A model generated the notes under the pieces. It made no database searches. It was not told where the DNA came from and saw nothing but the letters and a program-made list of their open reading frames with translations. Made by a program: the position numbers and the translations under genes. A stretch of DNA of 64,000 nt from a virus, in the IMG/VR virus record IMGVR_UViG_3300017971_004103, positions 1 to 64,000 of that record; one strand, written 5' to 3'. Position 1 is the stretch's first letter, and each line of letters starts with the position of its first letter. Positions 7,399 through 14,822 of this stretch are shown here, one piece after another.

Positions 7399-7800
7399 AT
7401 GGCTGGTGTAAATAAAGTAATCTTGATTGGACGGCTAGGGGCAGACCCGGAAGTAAAATACACAAATAGTGGAACACCTATAGCTAATTTTAATATAGCC
7501 ACCAGTACAAGTTTCACTAACAAAAGCGGAGAGAAGGTAGAAAATACAGAATGGCATCGCATTGTTGCCTTTGGTAGGTTGGGAGAGATTTGTGGCGAGT
7601 ACCTTATGAAGGGGAAGCAGGTGTATATTGAAGGAAGACTACAGACGAGGGAATGGGAAGATAGGGATGGCAATAAACGGTGGACGACTGAAATAGTGGC
7701 AAATACTATGCAGATGTTGGGAGATCGGGGGGCGGGAACGGAACAACCGGGGCAAGAGCAACCTGCCGACGTCGGCACGGAAGATGATGTTTTATTTTAA
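7399..7800 (+). CDS. ssb: Single-stranded DNA-binding protein
   Basis: This 133-residue SSB has a canonical OB fold: [62 protein letters not shown] short Gln/Pro/Glu-rich linker leads to the acidic tip DDVLF, which in SSBs recruits replication and repair partners. The ATG follows ATAGGAGG. A 14-bp GC palindrome (7764-7777) sits in the linker and encodes PADVG. Confidence 0.95.
   Translation: MAGVNKVILIGRLGADPEVKYTNSGTPIANFNIATSTSFTNKSGEKVENTEWHRIVAFGRLGEICGEYLMKGKQVYIEGRLQTREWEDRDGNKRWTTEIVANTMQMLGDRGAGTEQPGQEQPADVGTEDDVLF
7764..7777. repeat. Palindrome TGCCGACGTCGGCA, copy 1
   Basis: This is a perfect 14-bp palindrome inside the ssb linker. The same sequence recurs at 11824-11837 and, with one change, at 56903-56916. 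Confidence 0.7.
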
Positions 7801-7820
7801 AAAGTGAAGATATATAGAAA

Positions 7821-8033
7821 ATGAACCAAGAAGATATGTTTAGGGCTGTAATTGAGTGGGCCCATGAGCAGGTGAAGCACAAGGGAAACTTTCTCTTAGT
7901 TAGGGGGAAAATAGTTATAGACCTTGAATTTCCAACAAGGAATGGTCAAATCCAGTGGGATGCAAGGAAAGAAATGAAAAATAAGATAAACTCTGAAGAA
8001 ACAAAAATTGAACCCGAAATAAGATTTGCGTAA
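7821..8033 (+). CDS. Small hypothetical protein
   Basis: The product is 70 residues (MNQEDMFRAVIEWAHEQV...). It has no recognised family. It follows ssb by 20 nt and overlaps a possible TTG start of the next frame. Confidence 0.5.
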   Translation: MNQEDMFRAVIEWAHEQVKHKGNFLLVRGKIVIDLEFPTRNGQIQWDARKEMKNKINSEETKIEPEIRFA

Positions 8034-8049
8034 ACACAGGAAAATTATA

Positions 8050-8598
8050 ATGGCTATAATAGGAAGACGATATCAAAAGTATTTAAATTTATCATCTATG
8101 GAATCACCCGAGCATTTAAAGGGATATCATATTTTTAATCCTGGTGATATGGCAGAAGTAACGGGTAATGGTGGTGTTTATAATTCGTCAATAGAGTATA
8201 GTAATTTGTTGGGCGCAGATATGGAAAAGGTATATCTTAATTGCTCAAAGCATGAAAGAACATTGCCGAATTGTGAATTTATTGTAGGTAGAAGAGTGAA
8301 AGTTATAAATCGGGCATTTTGGGGGGATTGTGGTACAAAAATATGCCTTATAGAAGTTGACGGCTGGCAATTTATTATTGATATGGAATATTTAAAACTC
8401 ATAAAACCTATAAATAGGGGGATTAGTATGAACAAGACAATAGTTGAATTATTTCCAGTTACAGAAGAAGCGGTTCTTGTAGCAGAACAATTTAGTGCCG
8501 CCTTTGAATTGCCTTTGGCAAAAATAATATTCAAGGGCAAGGAAGAAGAAATATTGAAATTGGCAAGAAGAGAGGCAAAAGAAAAGGAAAATAAATAG
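8050..8598 (+). CDS. Hypothetical protein with SH3-like N-terminal part
   Basis: The 182-residue frame from ATG 8050 has a beta-rich N-terminal half (FNPGDMAEVTGNGG, GRRVKVINRAFWGDCG, CLIEVDGWQFIIDMEYL) that looks like an SH3-type barrel, then a helical C-terminal part. A strong internal start (ATG 8429 after GGGGGATT) could make the 56-residue helical part alone. TTG 8026 would add eight residues and is less likely. Function unknown. Confidence 0.5.
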   Translation: MAIIGRRYQKYLNLSSMESPEHLKGYHIFNPGDMAEVTGNGGVYNSSIEYSNLLGADMEKVYLNCSKHERTLPNCEFIVGRRVKVINRAFWGDCGTKICLIEVDGWQFIIDMEYLKLIKPINRGISMNKTIVELFPVTEEAVLVAEQFSAAFELPLAKIIFKGKEEEILKLARREAKEKENK

Positions 8599-8710
8599 CA
8601 TTCTATGCTTGGGGTTAAAATGCAGCGCCCACTACTATTAGTAGCGGCATAACATAAAAAGACACCCACCCTTAATAAGGCGGTTTCTTTCAACAGGAGG
8701 AGATCGTCTT
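8599..8710 (+). other. Short intergenic region with a small hairpin
   Basis: This holds a hairpin CTACT-ATT-AGTAG (8632-8644) and the CAGGAGGAG ribosome-binding site of the next gene. No promoter was clear by eye. Confidence 0.4.
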
Positions 8711-8962
8711 ATGTCTATTATTCTATCAGAAGAAGAAAAAGCCTTTCTCAAGAAGCTTTCCAAAATACTCACCCTACAAGAAAAACAAGTTTTTCGGGCA
8801 AAAATTTTAGGATTAAAACAGGGAGAAATTGCCTTTATTTTAGGTATTTCGCAACAAACAGTATCACGCAAGCTAAAAAAAGTTGAAAGCAATGTGAGTA
8901 AAAAGGCGCAAACTTCCCCTATATATAGGAGGGATAATATCTATTATGTCACGAGAAAATAA
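8711..8962 (+). CDS. Sigma-70 region 4-like HTH protein
   Basis: This 83-residue protein reads EKAFLKKLSKILTLQEKQVFRAKILGL, then KQGEIAFILGISQQTVSRKLKKVE. This is the sigma-70 region 4 / LuxR-like helix-turn-helix. It has no region 2, so it is not a complete sigma factor. It may control the switch to the late genes that start shortly downstream. The ribosome-binding site AGGAGGAG is strong. Confidence 0.65.
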   Translation: MSIILSEEEKAFLKKLSKILTLQEKQVFRAKILGLKQGEIAFILGISQQTVSRKLKKVESNVSKKAQTSPIYRRDNIYYVTRK

Positions 8963-9269
8963 AAAATATGTTCAAGTAGACCCGGATAGTCTCGGAGATA
9001 TTTTAATAAACCCAAGAGGAACCTATCGCTATCGTTGTGGTGTAGACCCACTAAACGACCCAGAACGGGAATTGATGTGTGATAGAAATTGGGTTTTGGA
9101 AAGACAATTTTATAGCAATGAATCTGGAAAGTTGAGCTGTAGATGTATAAGGGGCAATTGTAGACACAAAAATCATCTTTGTAAACCAATAAGGTTTGAA
9201 CGAATTATTGAAGATAAAACAATTCAATTTAATTATGCTCGTGGAGCATTGTTAAGAGATTGTTTTTAA
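8946..9269 (+). CDS. Cys-rich hypothetical protein
   Basis: This 107-residue protein has a central cluster LSCRCIRGNCRHKNHLC that is likely to bind metal. It overlaps the HTH gene by 17 nt, and its ATAGGAGGGA ribosome-binding site lies inside that gene. Family not recognised. Confidence 0.5.
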   Translation: MSRENKKYVQVDPDSLGDILINPRGTYRYRCGVDPLNDPERELMCDRNWVLERQFYSNESGKLSCRCIRGNCRHKNHLCKPIRFERIIEDKTIQFNYARGALLRDCF

Positions 9270-9393
9270 AATATGGCCTCAATGGTGACACCCATGTCCT
9301 ACCAGGGCAAGGCCAATATAGCGGGTTTGGTGGGCTTCCCGCTTGGTAAGCAAAACACCACACCTTTAAAAGCCTAAAGAGGAGCGCTCCTTA
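9270..9393 (+). other. Intergenic region with inverted repeat
   Basis: There is no gene in these 124 nt. An inverted repeat AGCGGG (9320-9325) / CCCGCT (9338-9343) encloses 12 nt. No T-run follows, so it is not a clear terminator. Confidence 0.4.
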
Positions 9394-9759
9394 TTGGCAT
9401 TCAAATCGATCTACTCAGCCCTGTATACCTATTTTGATGATTATGCGGGCTATCCCGGCTCGCTTTATCCCGATGGAGATAGGGTAGATCGCAGTATCAC
9501 GCAAAACACCAAAAATCTTGATAATCTGGCAACAATCGGATTCTACATCAAGCAGTTAGATCCCAACCATAAACTTGTTCTTTTATATTCCTTCAAATTT
9601 AACAAGAGTGATCAGGAAACTGCACACATAATTAATTATCAAACCCATTCAAAGAATTGGGATAGCAAAAACACGCGGAAAATGAGGAATAAAATTGTGA
9701 GGGAGCTTGATGAAAAGTTCAGGGAAATCGGATTAATCGAGAAAAAAGATGTTTTTTGA
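9394..9759 (+). CDS. Hypothetical protein, possible transcription-regulator-like fold
   Basis: The 121-residue frame starts at TTG 9394 after AGAGGAGCGC. The middle (TIGFYIKQLDPNHKLVLLYSF...SDQETAHIINYQ) and the helical end resemble small phage late regulators with a sigma-4-like layout, but the match is weak. It overlaps the next frame by TTGA. Confidence 0.4.
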   Translation: MAFKSIYSALYTYFDDYAGYPGSLYPDGDRVDRSITQNTKNLDNLATIGFYIKQLDPNHKLVLLYSFKFNKSDQETAHIINYQTHSKNWDSKNTRKMRNKIVRELDEKFREIGLIEKKDVF

Positions 9760-10037
9760 AGGGAAGACGATTCAAGGAATTGATGAAAAAGAAACAAGAA
9801 AGAGAACATGAGCGCCAAGCTGTTTTTATCAAAGAGAATATAGAAGTAGTATTAGAAGATATAAGGGAATACATATCCCGTATAGACCAGGACAAGCCAA
9901 TCGAGATAGATGATTATGGCTGGCTGGCCACTTATGCGCATATGAGAGAGATCGCACTGAAAGATAACAAGGGAAAATCATGTAAAATAAGTTATCGTAT
10001 TTTTCTACAGGCAGAAATCCCACCCGAAAAATTATGA
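9756..10037 (+). CDS. Small hypothetical protein
   Basis: The 93-residue frame from TTG 9756 has a basic coiled N terminus (KKKQEREHERQ) and a mixed C-terminal domain (IEIDDYGWLATYAHMREIAL). ATG 9783, five bases after AAGGA, is an equally good start giving 84 residues. Not recognised. Confidence 0.45.
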   Translation: MKGRRFKELMKKKQEREHERQAVFIKENIEVVLEDIREYISRIDQDKPIEIDDYGWLATYAHMREIALKDNKGKSCKISYRIFLQAEIPPEKL

Positions 10038-10480
10038 GCACTATTAATTTAAGGCCGTGCAACCCCAAATGGTATTATGCAAGAGGTGTATATCATAATG
10101 TTATGCCAATGGGGAAACGACCAAAAATAAGTGAAAGCACTATTAGATATTGCATCAGACATAAAGCTGATTGTGAATGTGATTATCCCATTGAATCAAG
10201 GTGTGTGAATTGTAAGAGTTGGATGCTGCCTATATTTCACTATGTAGAAGTCGAAGGAGAAAGGAAGCCTATATCATTATGCCCGAAATGTCAAAAAAAA
10301 TATATTTTAAGTATTTCTTTAGGCGGAACTGTGTTAAATGTTCCGCTCAGAAAACCCAAGAAACCCTTAAAATTTTGGGAGATAGGAATTTTATTATCGA
10401 AATGCATGACTGCGATGAACTCGATGGTCTCTCAGAAGCATCTTATTACAGCGTATGGTCATTTCCAACACTGGTTTTAG
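10034..10480 (+). CDS. Zinc-ribbon protein, 3' half probably frameshifted
   Basis: Residues 1-92 are coherent: CIRHKADCECDYPIESRCV, then CVNCKSWM...ISLCPKCQKK form a Cys4 ribbon. Beyond that the frame runs 180 nt through the thioredoxin-like gene in another frame, and the sequence no longer looks like protein. The switch falls at eight A (10293-10300 region). With one A fewer, the ribbon protein would stop five residues later (QKNIF). I take the true product as the N-terminal ~92 residues. Confidence 0.45.
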   Translation: MSTINLRPCNPKWYYARGVYHNVMPMGKRPKISESTIRYCIRHKADCECDYPIESRCVNCKSWMLPIFHYVEVEGERKPISLCPKCQKKYILSISLGGTVLNVPLRKPKKPLKFWEIGILLSKCMTAMNSMVSQKHLITAYGHFQHWF

Positions 10481-10611
10481 CTATGGAATATGAAAATGGT
10501 AGTCATGGCGAGACAATGCTTGGTCGATGGGTGGGAATTCTTGATATTAATAAGGTTGATGAGATATTAAAAGAACAAAATGTTGTGATTGAGAAAAAAG
10601 AGGATCAATAA
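10279..10611 (+). CDS. Thioredoxin/glutaredoxin-like protein
   Basis: From ATG 10279 (or 10288) this frame gives about 110 residues with a CxxC active site (RRNCVKCSAQKTQETL) and a cis-Pro loop (SVWSFPTLVLAM), both hallmarks of the thioredoxin fold. It probably reduces disulfides or ribonucleotide reductase, but no reductase lies in the window. An upstream ATG (10219) would add an unlike Arg-rich stretch and is rejected. The start overlaps the zinc-ribbon gene. Confidence 0.7.
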   Translation: MPEMSKKIYFKYFFRRNCVKCSAQKTQETLKILGDRNFIIEMHDCDELDGLSEASYYSVWSFPTLVLAMEYENGSHGETMLGRWVGILDINKVDEILKEQNVVIEKKEDQ

Positions 10612-10612
10612 T

Positions 10613-10708
10613 GTCCTGGCCCATGTAGCAGCGGTAGAAAAGTTTTATCGTAAGTATAGGGCAATATATATTTCAATGTTAGAATTGCCCCAAAAAGATA
10701 ATATGTAA
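10613..10708 (+). pseudogene. Remnant copy of lytic transglycosylase C terminus
   Basis: The frame 10613-10708 has no start and encodes VLAHVAAVEKFYRKYRAI, nearly the same as the true transglycosylase end LAYVAAIEKFYRKYRAI (12896-12949). Nucleotide similarity continues into the downstream leader, showing a duplication rather than chance. Confidence 0.85.
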
Positions 10709-10783
10709 TTTTATATTATCATTTTATGTAGCAAATTAAATAAACAATAAATACTAACAAGGACAACGATTAAAATGGCTAGA
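10616..10783 (+). repeat. Diverged direct repeat, copy A
   Basis: This segment matches 12896-13031: transglycosylase 3' end, an identical 22-bp block AATATGTAATTTTATATTATCA, then AACAAGGACAACGATT and ATGGCTAGA of the following gene. Copy A has an extra ~27 nt after the coding remnant. Confidence 0.85.
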
Positions 10784-11203
10784 AAGAAGGTAGCAAAGAA
10801 AGTTAAGAAAAAAAAGAAGGTTGACGGGGGTTTACAAAAACAGCCAGGTTGTGCCACCATTGAAGATGTAGAAGAAGCGATAAAAAAAGCAGGGGGATTT
10901 ATTTCTATAGCAGCAAGGACTTTGGGGGTTACAAGACAAGCAATTTGGAAAAGAGTCAAGAAAAGCGCAAGGCTCAAGGAAGCCATAGATGATATAGAGG
11001 AAAAATATTTAGACCTGGCCGAATCGGAACTTGTAAAGGCAATAGACGGGGGTGAGCGTTGGGCAATTACCTTTTATCTTAGGACGAAGGGAAAGAAGAG
11101 GGGATATGTTGAGGGGCAGGAGCTTACTGGCAAGGAAGGCAAGCCACTTCCACTCCACATAACAATTGAGAGATCGGAAAGGGTGAAGGAGACAGGTGGA
11201 TAA
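10775..11203 (+). CDS. HTH protein, terminase small subunit-like
   Basis: This 142-residue protein begins with a Lys-rich tail (MARKKVAKKVKKKKK). It has an HTH at residues 38-62 (GFISIAARTLGVTRQAIWKRV), then a helical segment ending FYLRTKGKKRGYVEG. This order is seen in small terminase-type and transposase-type phage DNA-binding proteins. Its leader is a copy of the leader of 13023, the gene directly before the large terminase. It may be a second or former TerS. Confidence 0.6.
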   Translation: MARKKVAKKVKKKKKVDGGLQKQPGCATIEDVEEAIKKAGGFISIAARTLGVTRQAIWKRVKKSARLKEAIDDIEEKYLDLAESELVKAIDGGERWAITFYLRTKGKKRGYVEGQELTGKEGKPLPLHITIERSERVKETGG

Positions 11204-11302
11204 AATGGCAAATTTACACAGGAAGAACTAGCAAATATATTCGAAATAAACCAAGCAACAGCACAAAGGATTTTAGTGGGGAAAAGCCATGGATACCACT
11301 AA
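11204..11302 (+). pseudogene. HTH fragment without start codon
   Basis: Directly after, and in frame with, the TAA of the previous gene, the sequence reads FTQEELANIFEINQATAQRI then LVGKSH. This is a good helix-turn-helix of the type linked to phage HNH proteins. There is no ATG, GTG or TTG at its start, so it looks like the leftover end of a gene, or is reached only by readthrough. Confidence 0.4.
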
Positions 11303-11663
11303 AGAATATGTTGCCTTATGCAATTGTCCTGAGATTCAGGATGAGTGGGAGCCGAAAGTAGCAGATTATGTTGCCTTTGAGAAATATGGTTATAAGAAAG
11401 AAGGATTAATTCACCTTCCCCGTCAAGACCAGTATCAGGAGAAGCTAATTGCCCTTAGACATCCAGATCATGATCCCCAAGAAAGGTTTTGTGCATTCTA
11501 TTTATACTTGGACATGATGGATTGGTTAAGGAATGATTTGAAAAAGCCAACAATAATTGATTGTAATTCAATGGAACAACTCTGGTGTGCTTTTTACATG
11601 AAGGAAGCTCATAACAAAACATGGGACGGTGAGAAGTTTAATGGTACACAGATTCTGTCCTAA
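11289..11663 (+). CDS. Conserved phage protein of unknown function
   Basis: The 124-residue product has recognisable family landmarks: EYVALCNCPEIQDEWEPKV, LIHLPRQDQYQEKL and SMEQLWCAFYMKEAHNKTWDG. These recur in many phage genomes in the lysis/packaging neighbourhood without an assigned role. The start follows GTGGGGAAAAG. It overlaps the HTH fragment and, at its end, the zinc-ribbon gene. Confidence 0.65.
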   Translation: MDTTKEYVALCNCPEIQDEWEPKVADYVAFEKYGYKKEGLIHLPRQDQYQEKLIALRHPDHDPQERFCAFYLYLDMMDWLRNDLKKPTIIDCNSMEQLWCAFYMKEAHNKTWDGEKFNGTQILS

Positions 11664-11811
11664 GTGTGGAGAAGAAATATTCGGGCATGCAAGTTGGCAT
11701 AGTTGTGACCCCAAGAAAAAGAAGGCTATGGATAAGGTTATAAATAAAATAGCGAGTGCCATTAAAAGTGGAAAGCGTAATGGAGTGAAGAGGCTTAGAA
11801 ATGGAATTTAA
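11641..11811 (+). CDS. 56-residue zinc-ribbon protein
   Basis: The frame from ATG 11641 reads MVHRFCPKCGEEIFGHASWH followed by SCDPKKKKAM and a basic helix. The CPKC...H...C set should bind one zinc. GTG 11629 is an alternative start four codons upstream. It overlaps the previous gene by 23 nt. Confidence 0.6.
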   Translation: MVHRFCPKCGEEIFGHASWHSCDPKKKKAMDKVINKIASAIKSGKRNGVKRLRNGI

Positions 11812-11823
11812 AATGACAGATTC

Positions 11824-11837
11824 TGCCGACGTCGGCA
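11824..11837. repeat. Palindrome TGCCGACGTCGGCA, copy 2
   Basis: A second perfect copy of the 14-bp palindrome in ssb, here in non-coding sequence right after the zinc-ribbon stop. Confidence 0.7.
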
Positions 11838-11899
11838 ATAATGACAATGTAGCACTCCAAACAAAAACCTATGCCTGATGAGGATTTGAGATCCGAAAT

Positions 11900-12060
11900 A
11901 GTAGTTGTACTATAGCGTAGGCCCACTAGAGGGGTTGTAGGTGGGACAAGGCTCCCCCTTAGTTCTGAGGGTTCAAGTTAATCTTGAGCCTTGAGAGCTA
12001 AGGCCGGCAGGGGAGATGGAGTTACCGGGTACGAAGCCCCTCAAAAACTAAGCAATGGGG
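11900..12060 (+). ncRNA. Candidate structured RNA
   Basis: The 254-nt gap 11812-12065 contains nested pairings. GGTTCAAG (11970-11977) pairs with CTTGAGCC (11983-11990). It is enclosed by CTTAG (11958-11962) / CTAAG (11998-12002) and CTCCCC (11952-11957) / GGGGAG (12010-12015). Upstream lie CCCAC (11922-11926) / GTGGG (11941-11945) and TAGT-TGT-ACTA (11902-11912). No T-run makes any of them a simple terminator, and no riboswitch class I know fits. It lies just ahead of the gene at 12066 and could be a leader or a free RNA. Confidence 0.5.
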
Positions 12061-12065
12061 ATGAA

Positions 12066-12326
12066 ATGGTATTTTGTAAAAATTGTAAATATTATAAGCC
12101 CATTCTAGCTTGGGGTAGATCCCGCGAGATGGGAATGGATTATATTCAAAGTTGTATCTATTCTAAAAACTTATCATCCCCCGACCCAATTAGTGGTCAT
12201 ATGCGATGTGATAAAAGCCCAGAAGACATTAATAAGAAGTGTGATTGCAGTTGGTATGTAAAGAGAAAAAGTATGTGGGAAATATTTAAAATTCAAAGAA
12301 GGCGTTTTAAGTGGATGCACTCTTAA
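12066..12326 (+). CDS. Cys-rich phage protein
   Basis: The 86-residue frame from ATG 12066 (after GGGGATGAA) begins MVFCKNCKYYKPI. It carries further Cys in SCIYSKN, MRCDKSPE and CDCSWYVKRKS, spaced as in a family of small phage proteins with 'CknCkyy' openings. The upstream TTG (11991) is rejected because it lies in the structured RNA. Confidence 0.6.
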   Translation: MVFCKNCKYYKPILAWGRSREMGMDYIQSCIYSKNLSSPDPISGHMRCDKSPEDINKKCDCSWYVKRKSMWEIFKIQRRRFKWMHS

Positions 12327-12949
12327 CATTTACCTGCATATTATCAATCTATTTAAACCCTATGGTCATAAAGCCCGTAGGGTTTTTTAATGAGGTTTTG
12401 AACATGCTCAAGCAGGATCGCTATGATAGTTTGATTCAATTCTATACTGAAAAGCACACTGAATTTGACTGGATGCTCATCAAGGCTGTGATCAGGCGGG
12501 AAAGCAGATTCAATCGTTATGCCGAAAGCCAGGTCGGTGCAAGGGGATTAATGCAGTTGATGTCTGGGACGGCAAAAGATATGGGCATGGTAAAGGATGA
12601 AGAAAGATTCGATGTGGAATGGTGCATAGATGCTGGGATTAGGTATCTATGGTTTTTATATGGCCGGTACCCTGAAATACCGGATGAGCAGGAAAGGCTT
12701 AAATTTGCCCTAGCCGCCTATAATGCTGGGCGTGGAAATATTAATAAGGCTCTTGAGATCGCTAGGGATAGAGATGGATTTCCTGCTTCATGCAAAAAAT
12801 GGAAAGCACTTGGCTCTCCCCCGGGCCGATGGCAGACATGGAAATATTCAAAGCAGTTCTTAAAAAAAGTAACAGGTGATTATTCAAAAGAAACTCTAGC
12901 CTACGTAGCGGCAATAGAAAAGTTTTATCGTAAGTATCGGGCAATATAA
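12311..12949 (+). CDS. Lytic transglycosylase (SLT domain)
   Basis: This 212-residue protein has an N-terminal hydrophobic segment (LLTFTCILSIYL) that may be a signal anchor, then an SLT domain. The catalytic Glu is in VIRRESRFN, followed by the motifs VGARGLMQLM and FALAAYNAG. It cleaves the beta-1,4 bond of peptidoglycan, for lysis or for local wall opening during entry. The start is GTG 12311, inside the previous gene; ATG 12362 is an alternative without the hydrophobic part. Its 3' end is duplicated at 10613. Confidence 0.85.
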   Translation: MDALLTFTCILSIYLNPMVIKPVGFFNEVLNMLKQDRYDSLIQFYTEKHTEFDWMLIKAVIRRESRFNRYAESQVGARGLMQLMSGTAKDMGMVKDEERFDVEWCIDAGIRYLWFLYGRYPEIPDEQERLKFALAAYNAGRGNINKALEIARDRDGFPASCKKWKALGSPPGRWQTWKYSKQFLKKVTGDYSKETLAYVAAIEKFYRKYRAI

Positions 12950-13031
12950 GTTAATATGTAATTTTATATTATCACTTATTTGGCAAATTAAATAATAAAT
13001 ACCAACAAGGACAACGATTATCATGGCTAGA
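12896..13031 (+). repeat. Diverged direct repeat, copy B
   Basis: This is the intact counterpart of 10616-10783: functional transglycosylase end, leader, and first codons of 13023. The two copies bracket about 2.28 kb. Confidence 0.85.
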
Positions 13032-13475
13032 CCAAGAAAGAAATTTACAGAAAATGAAAAGAAATTAATAGTAGCCCTATACGGTGAGGGAAAAACGGAT
13101 GCCGAAATAGCTAAGTTATTGGATATACCGAGAAAAACATTTACGGACAGGCTAAAATATAATGATTTAACCGCCACTATAAAAAAAGCAAAAAAAACAC
13201 CCAATGAAATGGTTGAAGCATCTTTATTTAAGGTAGCAAATGGGTTTTTTTATGAAGAGGTGAAGGCATCACAACTTAAGGACGGAACCACTAGACAGAC
13301 CATAACCAGAAAGTATGTCTCTCCCAACGAAAGAGCATGTATGAACTGGCTATGTAATAGAGACCCCGATAGATGGAAACACATAATGAGCCTACAAATA
13401 GGTGGCGATACCGAGGGGGCACCGATAGATTTTAGAATAATCGATGCCACTAAAGGCAATGCCCTCAAGGATTAA
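13023..13475 (+). CDS. Terminase small subunit
   Basis: The 150-residue product opens with a basic tail and an HTH (EKKLIVALYGEGKTDAEIAK, DIPRKTFTDRL). A central segment (NEMVEASLFKVANGFFYEEV) and a C-terminal region (NERACMNWLCNRDPDRWKH) are typical of small terminase subunits that recognise phage DNA. It overlaps the large terminase gene by 32 nt. The gene at 10775 shares its leader. Confidence 0.75.
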   Translation: MARPRKKFTENEKKLIVALYGEGKTDAEIAKLLDIPRKTFTDRLKYNDLTATIKKAKKTPNEMVEASLFKVANGFFYEEVKASQLKDGTTRQTITRKYVSPNERACMNWLCNRDPDRWKHIMSLQIGGDTEGAPIDFRIIDATKGNALKD

Positions 13476-14784
13476 AAAAGATGTTCCACTTCTACCGACA
13501 CAGAAAAAATATTATCAGGCGCCGGAGAAATATACGGCATTTTTGGGTGGGTTTGGAAGTGGGAAAACATGGGGATTTTGTGAAAAGGGACTGAGGTGTG
13601 CATTGGAAAACCCTGGTGCGCCAGGGATGCTTGCAGCTCCTACATTTGCTATGCTGCAGGAACCACTTCTAAGGACATTTTTTGAAATCCTAGATGAAAG
13701 ACAAATTAAATATGTATATCGCGGTTCTCCCCATCCTCTAGTAAGGCTTTATAATGGAAGGCATTTATCTAATGAAATCTTTTTCCGGTCTACAGATAAC
13801 CCCAATTCTTTGAGGGGGCCAAGCTTATCGTTTTTCGGAATTGATGAAGCGGCAATGGCAGATCTGCGTGCCTGGCAAATTGGTATTGCCCGGTTACGGC
13901 ACAAAAAAGCAAAGTATTTGAAGGGCTTTTTATCAACCACACCAGAGGGAACGCTACATTGGATTACAGATGAATTTGTAGACAAGTGTGAGGATGGTAA
14001 ACGAGATGGTAAGTACAAGCTTTTTACGGCAAGTAGCAGGGAAAACATATTCCTTCCCGATGATTATGTACATGATTTAGAAGAGTCGTATGACGACATA
14101 ATGGCACGGGCGTATATTGATGGTTTAATTATCAATATGACCAGTGGCCGTGCATACCATGAGTTTGGCAATCATAACATAGCAGAATTAAAGTTTGATT
14201 CCCACCTAAATCTCGGTCTTACCTGTGATTTTAATGTTCGGCCAATGGTGTGGGAAATATTTCAATATGGACACAATTATATAGAATTTATTGATGAAAT
14301 AGTCATTCCCGATAATGCGAAAACCGAGATGGCTATTAATAAGTTCTGTGACTGGTATTATGAAAAGATGAAGCCACTCGGGCTAAAGCTGCAGGTGAAT
14401 GTGTTTGGGGATGCTAGTGGTGGGCATAGGTCAACTGTTGGCGAATCAGACTATCTAATAATGAGAGATGTTTTGATTGAACGTCGCGTTCCTTATATGG
14501 GACATATACCAGGGGGAAATCCGCCAATAAAAGATAGGCTAAATTCTGTTAATGGCGCATTAAAGAACCGGGACAAAGCAACAAGAATAAAAATTGATCC
14601 GAAATGTGGAAAACTCATTAAGGATTTTCAGATAGTTGTACTTGATAAAAATGGACAAATAGATAAAAGACGACAAGAACTAACCCATGCGAGTGATGGA
14701 GCGGGTTATGCAATACACGCATTAATGCCGATAAGAAAGCCAATCATTTCTTCTCGTGGTTGGGCTTCTAGTTCGTATTGGTGA
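13444..14784 (+). CDS. terL: Terminase large subunit
   Basis: This 446-residue motor-nuclease has Walker A GGFGSGKT (residues 35-42), Walker B SFFGIDEA with D134/E135, and a C-terminal RNase H-like nuclease. The nuclease has acidic residues in LTCDFNV (D262), NVFGDASG (D323) and a late HASDG. It pumps DNA into the prohead with ATP and cuts the concatemer. Length and domain order are complete. The start at ATG 13444 overlaps the small subunit, which suggests coupled translation. Confidence 0.95.
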   Translation: MPLKAMPSRIKKDVPLLPTQKKYYQAPEKYTAFLGGFGSGKTWGFCEKGLRCALENPGAPGMLAAPTFAMLQEPLLRTFFEILDERQIKYVYRGSPHPLVRLYNGRHLSNEIFFRSTDNPNSLRGPSLSFFGIDEAAMADLRAWQIGIARLRHKKAKYLKGFLSTTPEGTLHWITDEFVDKCEDGKRDGKYKLFTASSRENIFLPDDYVHDLEESYDDIMARAYIDGLIINMTSGRAYHEFGNHNIAELKFDSHLNLGLTCDFNVRPMVWEIFQYGHNYIEFIDEIVIPDNAKTEMAINKFCDWYYEKMKPLGLKLQVNVFGDASGGHRSTVGESDYLIMRDVLIERRVPYMGHIPGGNPPIKDRLNSVNGALKNRDKATRIKIDPKCGKLIKDFQIVVLDKNGQIDKRRQELTHASDGAGYAIHALMPIRKPIISSRGWASSSYW

Positions 14785-14822
14785 AAACAGAACGATTGTA
14801 CGAAACAATATGTAAGGAGTGA

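Noticed and set aside
9270-9393. A tRNA-like fold near 9320
   Set aside because: Only one stem forms. No T arm, anticodon arm or CCA end can be placed.
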